A stretch of 64,000 bases of DNA. Origin: Spongiivirga citrea. GTDB lineage: Bacteria; Bacteroidota; Bacteroidia; Flavobacteriales; Flavobacteriaceae. Numbering within the stretch: position 1 is the first letter of the stretch; the number at the start of each line of letters is the position of its first letter. This document shows positions 54,354-63,600 of this stretch, piece by piece. A program made the translations under genes and the position numbers. The stretch covers positions 558,001 to 622,000 of the forward strand of contig NZ_JAABOQ010000003.1 of the NCBI RefSeq assembly GCF_010671565.1, written 5' to 3'. Under the pieces are notes generated by a model. The model was not told the origin of the DNA. It searched no databases and saw only the letters and a list, made by a program, of their open reading frames with translations.

Positions 54354-55541
54354 CTAATTTTGCTCGTTTAATTTCTCTACTTTTTTAAAAAATTTTCTTG
54401 CTAAAGCTTTCTTATTCAAAATTAAATAGCTCTCTGCTAAGCCTTGTAACGGCCTAATACTAGCAGGGTTTCCGTTGGATATTCGTTTAAATATTTCAAT
54501 TGCTTTTTCAGGCCTATTATTCTCTAAATAAAATTCAGCAATTAAACATGATCGACTAACGTTCAACCTTTCGATAAAACCACTTTTCTCAAATCGCTTC
54601 ATAAAGAAATCAAATAGATCAAGGTTTTTTGCTCTTATCACATTTCTTGTTAAACTAAACATAGTCCAATCACTTAATTCCTCAGCAAACCCATATTGGG
54701 AAGCTCTTTTTTTGTGATAGCTTAATACGTTATCGAATCCCCCTTCTTTTTCATATTCTTCTAGATTTTTAAATTGCAATTCAGGATAGTATTCAAAATA
54801 CTTCGTTATTCCGTGATATAAGCTTGTGAAAGGAGTTGAGCGATGTTCTTCTTCTTTTAATTCTTTAAAAGTCCAACGAAGGCTATTTGAGGCTTTGGTA
54901 GACAAAAGATCCCTTAGCTGTCTTGAGCCTTTTAGAACACCCCCTTCCTCAATTTCGGAAGTAAAATATATGGATGAATCAAAACCTGGGACATTGCTAA
55001 TTAGGCCATCTATTTTACTTATTTTGCTTTCCAAAGGGAACGGACTTGCTGCAATATAAGCGTCAAATAGTTCTGGGTTGGATGTCATAGTCTCGAAAAC
55101 AAAGCCGCCAGCATAGCCCCAACCAAATAACATTCTGATGTCCGATGTTCTAAATTCTGAATCTATATAGCGTATCACCTCATTTTCAATAAATTCTAAA
55201 AATATTTTTGAGTTTGAATTATAGTTCCGGTTTCTATCAGATTGCTTTTTGTTTATTCCAACGATAATAAAACCTGGCGTTTGACGAAATTGAATAAAGG
55301 ACTTCTGAAGGCTTACCGCATGCAAAAAATAGCGCTGTCCATCTAAGACATACAAAACAGGATAGTTCTGCTGGGAGTTAGAATAATCTTCAGGCAGAAA
55401 AATTTGAATTTCCCTAAGATCACCAAGAGACTCTGAATTAAACATTTTAATAGAGCCAACCTCATTAATCTTCTTGTTTTTTTGCGCGAACAAGTGTGTG
55501 TTTAAAAATAGAAGCAGGGCAACAAAGAAAGTTTTTCCCAT
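54354..55541 (-). CDS. Alpha/beta-hydrolase-fold (esterase D type) protein, probably catalytically altered
   Basis: 395 residues with a signal peptide (NTHLFAQ). QIFLPEDYSNSQQNYPVLYVLDGQRYFLHAVSLQ and FIIVGINKKQSDRNRNY are typical of the putative esterase family (siderophore esterase-like). The nucleophile elbow, normally GHSxGG, reads GWGYAGG: the serine is replaced by glycine. C-terminal helices (RPEKAIEIFKRISNG, LAESYLILNKKALARKFFKKVEKL) look like TPR units. It is an inserted-looking gene between two paralogues on the other strand. Confidence 0.78.
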   Translation of the reverse strand: MGKTFFVALLLFLNTHLFAQKNKKINEVGSIKMFNSESLGDLREIQIFLPEDYSNSQQNYPVLYVLDGQRYFLHAVSLQKSFIQFRQTPGFIIVGINKKQSDRNRNYNSNSKIFLEFIENEVIRYIDSEFRTSDIRMLFGWGYAGGFVFETMTSNPELFDAYIAASPFPLESKISKIDGLISNVPGFDSSIYFTSEIEEGGVLKGSRQLRDLLSTKASNSLRWTFKELKEEEHRSTPFTSLYHGITKYFEYYPELQFKNLEEYEKEGGFDNVLSYHKKRASQYGFAEELSDWTMFSLTRNVIRAKNLDLFDFFMKRFEKSGFIERLNVSRSCLIAEFYLENNRPEKAIEIFKRISNGNPASIRPLQGLAESYLILNKKALARKFFKKVEKLNEQN

Positions 55542-56067
55542 TTGTTGTTATTAGTGGTCTATAAATCAGTTAGAGAAAACCGTAATATTCAGCAAGCTTG
55601 AAGTTAAAAAAATCAATCGTATCAACACCTTAATTAACACAAGTTTAGAGTAAAACAGTAGTCCTAAGTTTTGTATTAATTTCTGATTTAATAGAATTTA
55701 AATACATCATTTCGCTCCTCCTGGAGGCAATAAATAGCTCTTTTCTAATTTTTCTTCAACTTTTCTTCAACAGGATCGATTTAAACGTTGAGTAACCAAC
55801 TATCTCTCAGATTGTTTTTGTTGCTTTCGTGCTTAAATTTACTGTAAATATCTTTAAATCAGTATTTTACATTAAACTCAACAGTTATTAACACCATGCT
55901 GTTCTATTAAGAGCTTCGATTTGAATATTTAATATAGAAGAAGCACTCTAAACATCAATATATCAAATAATTACACTTAAACCAGTATTTGGGTTGTTCG
56001 ACTACATATTTGTTGAAAACATATTGTTTCATTACATTTGTTTTGATTAGCCCTAAATCAACTCTTT
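55542..56067. other. 526-base intergenic region before paralogue B
   Basis: AT-rich and without a frame. It holds the probable promoter of the next operon at 56013-56040; nothing else recognisable. Confidence 0.55.
56013..56040 (+). promoter_or_regulatory. Promoter of the paralogue B operon
   Basis: TTG at 56013-56015, a 17-base spacer and TACATTTG (exact TAnnTTTG) at 56033-56040, 28 bases before the start codon. The best complete Bacteroidota-type promoter seen in the window. Confidence 0.65.
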
Positions 56068-58317
56068 ATGCTTAACCTAAAACGACATAGGCCGATGCTA
56101 TCGGCGATGATGTTTTTTGCATGTGCTGTATGTTATGGACAGAGTATTCTTCCACCGCAGTTTACAGTTAGTTTTGCATGTCCCAACGACATAGGCGCAG
56201 GCTTTAATTCGTTTGGGGTTTTGGTGCAATATACAGCACCAGGGTTTTCTGACCCAAATGAATTCAGCATCGAGATTTCTGATGCGGATGGAAACTTCGA
56301 CGATAACAACCCCATTTTTGTTGCAACTGGAATAACAGGAGAAAATAAGACAATCCCTACAGGAGCCCCAAACGAAGGGTTTACCACAGCGGTGCAATTA
56401 CCGACCGATGTTTACGGTGATAACTATAAGTTAAGAGTACATTCTTCTAACCCGGCAATTGTAAGCCCAGCATCCGACCCTGGGATTCCGGCTTATTTTA
56501 CGCCAGACCCTAGTACAGTGAACTTACAAATAGAAGGGCCTACCTCCTATACTATTTGTGGAGGCTCTCCAATAACACTTCAGCTTAATAATAGCGATTT
56601 CCCATTGTACCAATGGTTTAGAGATTTTGTGCCATGGAATCCGGATGGTAGTACAGATCCTACTGGAAATTCAGTTACGGTTACAGGCTCGGGCAATTAT
56701 TTTGCATCAGTATATTTTGGTCCTTGTACGCAAAGTGCAGGGGTTAACTCAAGATTGGTGTCTGTAAGCTTAAGTAGCAGCAGTGTGACTGCAACTATAG
56801 CCGAATCGGATATTGCAATTTGCTCAGGCGATACTTTTAAAATGACTGCAAGCCCATCTGACCCGAGTTTTGAATATACCTGGTTGAAAGATGGTACCGA
56901 GGTTGCAAGAGGACAGGGTTTAGATGAATATACCGTTTCAACAACAACCCCTTTTGGGGCCTACAGCGTTAGTATCACCAATGCCGATGGTTGCGAGGAT
57001 ACTTCTGAGGAAGTAAACGTGACGAATGCAGGTACTGAGATTACTGTTTCAACAAACACTGATGAAAACCAGATCTTATTGCCAACGCAGTCAACGACAT
57101 TAAATGTAACAAGCTCTGAAAGTGGAAGCACAATCGAATGGTTCCTAAATGGTGGTACAACTCCAGTAGGAAATACATTTGATTTGGGAGTTAGTACACC
57201 TGGCGCCTACCAAGCAACAGTAACTGGCTCTGGTGCATGCGGCGATGTAAAACAATCGCCTGTTTTTAATATTTATGCGCCCGAAGCCTACGAAATAACA
57301 ATAGCTCCAGATGCAAATTATGTCGATTGCGGCAATCCTCCTACCACATTAAGTATTACAAAAATTGATGCAGTTGCCAATAGTGGAAGCCTTAAAGTCT
57401 CAGTAAACAGTAGCGACTTCTCTTTGTTTACCTATGAATGGTTTAAAGACAACACCACTGTAAATGGAGCCACACAACAAGAATTTACAGTAAATGACCG
57501 AACGGAAAACGGGAATTACGAAATAGAAGTAAGTGATGGCAACCTTACCAGTATGAGTAATACTGTAGCAATTAGTTTAGGCCTAGAAGCCATAACAATA
57601 AGTGCAACACAAAGTAAGCTATGTCCTGGATCAAGTGATTCAATTACACTATCAAATGATGGAGCATTGAATACTGATTATTCGTATCAGTGGTTTAAAG
57701 ATGGCCAGGCAATAGCTGGTGCAAATACAGCAACAATCGATATTAATGAAATAGGAACCTATCATTTTGTGGCATCTGCTTTTGGATGTACTTCAAATTC
57801 TAATGAGATAGAAATCACCAATTTTGACGTTGATACTGTAGTAATTTCCCCTTCAGAGTTTGTAACAATTGCGGAAGGATCAACACAGGAAGTAATTGCA
57901 ACAGGAGCAGATAGTTATTCTTGGGTGAATGACGCGAGTGGGGCTACAACAACTGGAGATAGTATTACAGTGTCTGAAGAAGGAACCTACACTTTAACAG
58001 CATCAGTAGGCAGTTGTACTGTTACCAAAATAATTACCGTTGAATTTAATCTAAGCGGATTAATACCTAATGTGGTTAGTCCTAACGGAGATAACAAAAA
58101 TGACACTTGGATTTTACCTGGAGGCTTTAATAGCGAAAAGGTAGAGATACTTATATATGACCAAAACGGAAAGAACGTCTTAAATACCAATCGCTATAAT
58201 AATGATTGGCCAGATGCGTCAATGATCAATAATGTAAAAGATGGCACATTATATTATTATGCCATTTCCAAAGAAAATGTCCTATTTAAAAAAGGAACTA
58301 TAACAATATTAAAATAA
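56068..58317 (+). CDS. T9SS type-B sorting-domain surface protein (Ig-like repeats), paralogue B
   Basis: 749 residues, aligned end to end with paralogue A and with very similar motifs: VSFACPNDIGAGFNSFGVLVQY near the start, the YQWFRDFVPWN, YEWFKDNTTV and YQWFKDGQAI repeats, and the C-terminal NVVSPNGDNKNDTWILPGGFNSEKVEILIY sorting domain. By eye well over half the residues agree. It lies 53 bases before the PorP/SprF gene and is probably the partner exported with it. Confidence 0.9.
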   Translation: MLNLKRHRPMLSAMMFFACAVCYGQSILPPQFTVSFACPNDIGAGFNSFGVLVQYTAPGFSDPNEFSIEISDADGNFDDNNPIFVATGITGENKTIPTGAPNEGFTTAVQLPTDVYGDNYKLRVHSSNPAIVSPASDPGIPAYFTPDPSTVNLQIEGPTSYTICGGSPITLQLNNSDFPLYQWFRDFVPWNPDGSTDPTGNSVTVTGSGNYFASVYFGPCTQSAGVNSRLVSVSLSSSSVTATIAESDIAICSGDTFKMTASPSDPSFEYTWLKDGTEVARGQGLDEYTVSTTTPFGAYSVSITNADGCEDTSEEVNVTNAGTEITVSTNTDENQILLPTQSTTLNVTSSESGSTIEWFLNGGTTPVGNTFDLGVSTPGAYQATVTGSGACGDVKQSPVFNIYAPEAYEITIAPDANYVDCGNPPTTLSITKIDAVANSGSLKVSVNSSDFSLFTYEWFKDNTTVNGATQQEFTVNDRTENGNYEIEVSDGNLTSMSNTVAISLGLEAITISATQSKLCPGSSDSITLSNDGALNTDYSYQWFKDGQAIAGANTATIDINEIGTYHFVASAFGCTSNSNEIEITNFDVDTVVISPSEFVTIAEGSTQEVIATGADSYSWVNDASGATTTGDSITVSEEGTYTLTASVGSCTVTKIITVEFNLSGLIPNVVSPNGDNKNDTWILPGGFNSEKVEILIYDQNGKNVLNTNRYNNDWPDASMINNVKDGTLYYYAISKENVLFKKGTITILK

Positions 58318-58370
58318 CCAAGAAGACCCGAAAACTATTGGTTCACCAAAACCAACAAAAACCTGCAAAA

Positions 58371-60476
58371 ATGTTGAAACGAATTATTTACATAACGATA
58401 TTGCTGGCCGGCTGGCAAAGCTTGCATGCACAGAATCCTACGCCTGAGCAGAGCAACCAATTGCCGTTTACGCTAGAGTCTCAAAACTTCTTGAAATACA
58501 ATCGTAATTTCTTGAACCCAACCTTTTCATTAGTTAGAGAAAACAGCACTTTTATAAGCCCACTTACTAGAAACGAATCATTAGATTTTAGTGATAACAC
58601 CAACACTTTATTATTAAACTATTCTGGTAAATCAGGAGAAAATACAGGTATCGGTATCGGATTGTTTCAACAAAATAGAGGAATACTAAGTTTTTATGGT
58701 GCAACTGCCAATTACGCTTATGGTTTTAGCCTTGGCGAAAAGGCCAAGCTTTCTTTTGGAGCCAATCTTTCATACTATCGATCGGATATTCGTACAAGTG
58801 ATATTATAGGTGATCAAACAGACCCAAACCTTTTTAATAGAGATCAACAGTCTATTTTAAGCTTTCAGCCGGGTATAAATTTAACAGTAGGAGCATTTGA
58901 CATTGGAGTTTATGCAGAAAACTTGGTAGACTACGATTTTAAGAGTAGCGAAATGCTAACTGATTTTGCCGATAAAACCTTTTCAGGTCACATTATGTAT
59001 ACTACGGGCCTGAGTAAAGATGCAGTTGGTATGTTTGAAAATGCTCAACTTCGCCTAATGGCTCGTGGAAGAAGACAACCAACCTTTCAAGACGATGCTA
59101 GCGATGTAGATTATCAGCTTTCAGGAAATATTATTTTAGACTTACCTAAAATTGGATGGATTCAAAGTGGTTATGATCAGTTTTATGGAGCTCATGCTGG
59201 AATAGGACTTAATTTATCTAAAAATATTTCAATTGGTTATAATATTGAGAAGGCCTTTAATGGAGATCGAAGTAACTTAGGAGCCACACATGAATTTGGT
59301 TTGGCATATAGGTTCAATCCAAGTACTGACAATGGCGAGTTAGCTGAAGAGGAGGAGGATCCAGAAGAGGAACAACCAGTACTAGCTACTTCTGCTCGCG
59401 AAATGCAGGAACTAAAGGATAATGTTGCCATAAATATGCAATTACTAGAAGATTTTATGGCTCGACAAGATTCTATTAACCGAGCTAATGACGGCCGATT
59501 TAATAGACTGATGACTATGTTAGCTCAAATGCAAAATAACCGACCTCGTGATGGTAGGGATGGACGTGATGGAAACGACGGCAATAATGGGACATCAACA
59601 ACTAATGACCGTATTATAACAAATGCCGATAAGGACAGAAACAATCGAATAAAGGACAATACTAATGTTGGTACTCCAAAAACTAATACGCGAACAGTTT
59701 CAGCAAGTAAACCTAAATCAAATAAGAGGAAAGGTGCTGTAGTAATTAATGGTGTTGACGAAGGATTTTATCTTATTGCAAACGTGTATAAAGGAAAAGA
59801 CAATAAATACTTTAATAAATTCTTTAACGAATTAAAAGAAAAAGGGCTTGATCCAGGATATTTCGTCAACCCTAAAAATGGAATGAAATATGTTTATTTG
59901 CGCAAGCATAATAAGCGATCCGATGCCATACGATCTTATAAGTCGAACCTCGATAATTCGTACCAAAATGAACTTTGGGTAATGGATGTTGTAAATGATA
60001 CTGATGTGCGTGTTGCTCAAAAATCAGGACCCAAGTATCAATTTGACGCTGTTGCGAATAATGATAATACAGTAAAAAAGAATGATTTAGCCAAAAAAGA
60101 TGGTAGTTCATCGATTATAGGTAAAGAAAAGTCGGGTAAAGATGTTATAAATAAAAGCGATGCCTATACTAGCACTTCATCTCCTCGTAAAAAGATAGCA
60201 AAACCAAAAGTTTTAAATGCTAAAGGGGTTGATGGTGGTTTTTATATAGTTGCTAATGTGTATTCTAAAAAGTTATATGCAGATAGGTTTATAAAGAAGT
60301 TAAAGAGTGAAGGTATTGATGCTGGATATTTTATTAATCCTAAAAACAACTTTAGATATGTGTATTTAAAAAAGCATCAATCTTGGAACAATGCGCTTAC
60401 GTCGTATTACTCAAATGTTGATGAAACCTATTTTGACAATATTTGGATTATGAGAGTAAACACCATTAGCTTATAA
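58371..60476 (+). CDS. PorP/SprF family T9SS outer-membrane protein with two SPOR domains
   Basis: 701 residues from the ATG at 58371 (an open TTG frame begins 11 codons earlier). After the signal peptide (SLHAQ), the PorP/SprF barrel (about 20-325, FLNPTFSLVRENSTFISPLTR...GATHEFGLAYRF) is followed by an acidic linker, a helical coiled coil (AREMQELKDNVAINMQLLEDF), a collagen-like GRDGRDGNDGNNG run, and two SPOR-type repeats (GFYLIANVYKGKDNKYFNKF and GFYIVANVYSKKLYADRF). SPOR domains bind denuded peptidoglycan. A giant adhesin follows in the same direction. Confidence 0.88.
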   Translation: MLKRIIYITILLAGWQSLHAQNPTPEQSNQLPFTLESQNFLKYNRNFLNPTFSLVRENSTFISPLTRNESLDFSDNTNTLLLNYSGKSGENTGIGIGLFQQNRGILSFYGATANYAYGFSLGEKAKLSFGANLSYYRSDIRTSDIIGDQTDPNLFNRDQQSILSFQPGINLTVGAFDIGVYAENLVDYDFKSSEMLTDFADKTFSGHIMYTTGLSKDAVGMFENAQLRLMARGRRQPTFQDDASDVDYQLSGNIILDLPKIGWIQSGYDQFYGAHAGIGLNLSKNISIGYNIEKAFNGDRSNLGATHEFGLAYRFNPSTDNGELAEEEEDPEEEQPVLATSAREMQELKDNVAINMQLLEDFMARQDSINRANDGRFNRLMTMLAQMQNNRPRDGRDGRDGNDGNNGTSTTNDRIITNADKDRNNRIKDNTNVGTPKTNTRTVSASKPKSNKRKGAVVINGVDEGFYLIANVYKGKDNKYFNKFFNELKEKGLDPGYFVNPKNGMKYVYLRKHNKRSDAIRSYKSNLDNSYQNELWVMDVVNDTDVRVAQKSGPKYQFDAVANNDNTVKKNDLAKKDGSSSIIGKEKSGKDVINKSDAYTSTSSPRKKIAKPKVLNAKGVDGGFYIVANVYSKKLYADRFIKKLKSEGIDAGYFINPKNNFRYVYLKKHQSWNNALTSYYSNVDETYFDNIWIMRVNTISL

Positions 60477-60499
60477 AGTGAATACCATTAGCTTATAAT
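60456..60499 (+). repeat. 22-base tandem duplication at the 3' end of the PorP/SprF gene
   Basis: GTAAACACCATTAGCTTATA-AA and GTGAATACCATTAGCTTATA-AT are adjacent copies with three differences. The first copy contains the stop codon. Confidence 0.7.
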
Positions 60500-60624
60500 A
60501 GATTAATTATTATATTTAACACACCATTAAGACCCAAAACTTAAAGTAACTAAACAACAGCCCCCAAAGCTAACCTGCGTTATTTGAGCACCCAACGGCA
60601 CAAGTGACACCTAAAACTTAACTT

Positions 60625-63600
60625 ATGATAGGACAGCTACTTAAAATTATGCTTGGTTTGGCGCGGATCAAACCATTGCTGGTAGTTTTTTTACTTACTT
60701 TATTCTACAGTACGACTTCAATAGCACAAGTTGCCAATCCTTTTGATGTTCGATATACCACATCTGTTCAGGGAGATTACGCCAAAATTGCCAATAACAT
60801 TCTTAGTGCAAGCGACCCTGGTTTTACCAATGTTGTCAGAGATGTTAATGGGAATTTTTTCTTTGCTCCAGCTGGAGGGCTTGATCCAAATGACGACTTT
60901 AACTGGGCTTCAGAATGGCGTTTTAACCGTTTTGGAAATCTTCGTTTTGTAGATAATTTTTTCAACGATAGTGAAAACATGCAGTATATCGATATTGATG
61001 GTACTGTTGATGAAGATGGTGACGGTAATGATGATACCTTTAGTTCAAGTTCAGCAGATTTAAATCTCGATCAATGTCAAACAATACAATTCGCAGGGCT
61101 ATATTGGTCCGCTATTTTAAGAGACGGAGATCGAGCTGCAAATACTGACTACAACCAAATAAAAGTTCGATACCCAGGTGATGCAACTTATAGAGATATT
61201 ACAGCTGATGAAATCATTTTTGACACCCCTAATTTTGGTAATGCACAAGGTAATTTTATTACCGATCCTTATGCCTGTTTTAAAGATGTAACAGCAGATA
61301 TTCAAGCACTGGGTATCGGCAAATCAGGAACGTATACTGTTGCGAATATTAACGCAAGTTTAGGAAGCCCAGCAGGAGGAGGAGCCTCAGGAGGTTGGAC
61401 ACTCGTCGTAGTATATCAAGATGTAACACAAACCAACAAAAACATTACCGTTTTTGATGGTTTTGCTGGTATTAATAACACCATTGGCGGCGAAGTTGAT
61501 TTCGCTATTTCAGGTTTTGAAACAATACCTACTGGTCCAGTTAGAGCGCGAATTGGTGTTGCTACTTTAGAGGGCGATTTGAACCTTGGAGGAGATCAAT
61601 TGCGATTTAGAGCCGATGATGCCCCAACAACCGGAGGAGATGATGGTGAAGGTTTTTATAGACTGTCAGACGCCGTTAACCCAGCAACCAATTTTTTTAA
61701 TAGTAATATTTCTGAAGACGGAGCTTATAACACTACTAGAAGCCCAGCTAGTTTAAATACACTAGGTTTTGACTCTGATCTTTTTACTGTTGATAACCCT
61801 TCAAATAATCGTATTGGTAACAGAGAAACAGGGGTAACTTTGCGACTGGATACCGATCGAGATTCTTATTTTGTGTTTCATACTGCTTTCGCTATTGAAA
61901 TTATTGAACCACAAATTCAATTAATCAAGGAATCACAAGATGCCCTAGGCAATAATATAAATAATACTGATGTTGGATTAGGGCAGCAGATTTTTTACAA
62001 CCTAGCTTTTCAAAATTTAGGTAACGATTCCGCAACGAACTATGTTATTACGGATAATTTACCAATCAATACAATTTTTGACCCAGCAACAGCAATTATT
62101 ACATCAAACCCTCCTGGTTTAATAGGTCCTTCAACCGACGGAACAACCGATCTTATTGAGTGGACCTATGATGACATTTCTCGACAAATTATTTTTAATG
62201 TCGACGAAAGCCTTGTGACAACAGGAGGAGCACAATATGAAATTAACTTTCAAGTACAGGTAGTTCCCGACTGTTTTACTATCGTCGACGCCTGTAATAA
62301 TGTCATCCAAAACACGGCATTCTCATCATACCAAGGGGTTATTAGCGGTAACACCATAACAGATGATCCTAGTTTTAATAGTATTGATGCTTGTAATTTT
62401 GGTATTTCAGGTTCTACTAACTTCCTAACTGACCTTGATGATTGTAACCAAAGTCGTGTTGAAATTTTATGTGATCAGGAATTAACGCTTACTGCTAGCA
62501 CAGGCTATACTACATACACTTGGTTTTTAAATGGTAATCAGGTTGGCACTGGGCCTCAAATTACGGTAACACAACCAGGTACTTATACAATAGATAAAAC
62601 ATTACCTGACCCTTGTATTGATGTTACTGAAACAATTGTTGTTGAGTTTTTCGATGGCGGCGTACCAAATCCAGTACTCGATGTGGCTGATGACGTTCGT
62701 GTTTGCCCGAATAACGGAATCCAAACAGCAGAAATTTATTTATGTGGAGCAAATGCCTCTCGTTTTATTCCTACTAATCTTAACAATGTTGATAGTATTG
62801 AATGGCAACAGCTAGATGAAACTACCTGCACGGCACCAGATCCAGATTTTGACTGTCCACAACTGGCATGTCCGACAGAGTGGAACACAATTTCTACTGC
62901 TAATCAATTTACTGCTCAGGATGCTGGACAATATAGACTAATCGTAACCTATGATGGTGGGTGTTTCCGTATTTTCTATTTCGATGTTTTTAAGAATGAA
63001 TTTGACCCAATGGTCACTTCACAAGACATTGAATGTAATGATCCAGGAAATATTACAGTAACTAATGTGTCATCTGATTATGAATTTAGTTTGCAACGTC
63101 AAGGTGATGCTCAAGGGCCATTCCAACCAAGTAATTCATTTGATATTACACAAGCGGGGGACTATACCGTTTTTGTTCGTCAGATTGATCCAACAGGCAC
63201 TTTAGATGTAACAAACCTTTGTAATTACACATTAGATGATATCATTATACAAGACAGGGATATTGATATCGATATTATTACTACTGATGCAGCCTGTGAT
63301 GACACCCGTGGTTCAATTAGGGTTCAGACAAACAATGTAAGCCCTCAGTACTACTACACGTTATTAAGTGGTGCAAGCACGGTGGCTTCTAGCGGACCTG
63401 TTGCGACAAATGATTATACGTTTAACGATGTCAATCCAGGCACTTATGATGTTCGTGTGCAAACTGATCGTGGGTGCGATATTACAGAGCCCGCCACTAT
63501 CGATGTAACTTCCGATCTTGCATTAACAGCAGTGGTATCACAAAATGTTACATGTAGAGAAGGAAACATCCAAGTGAATGCTACGGGAGGACAAACACCT

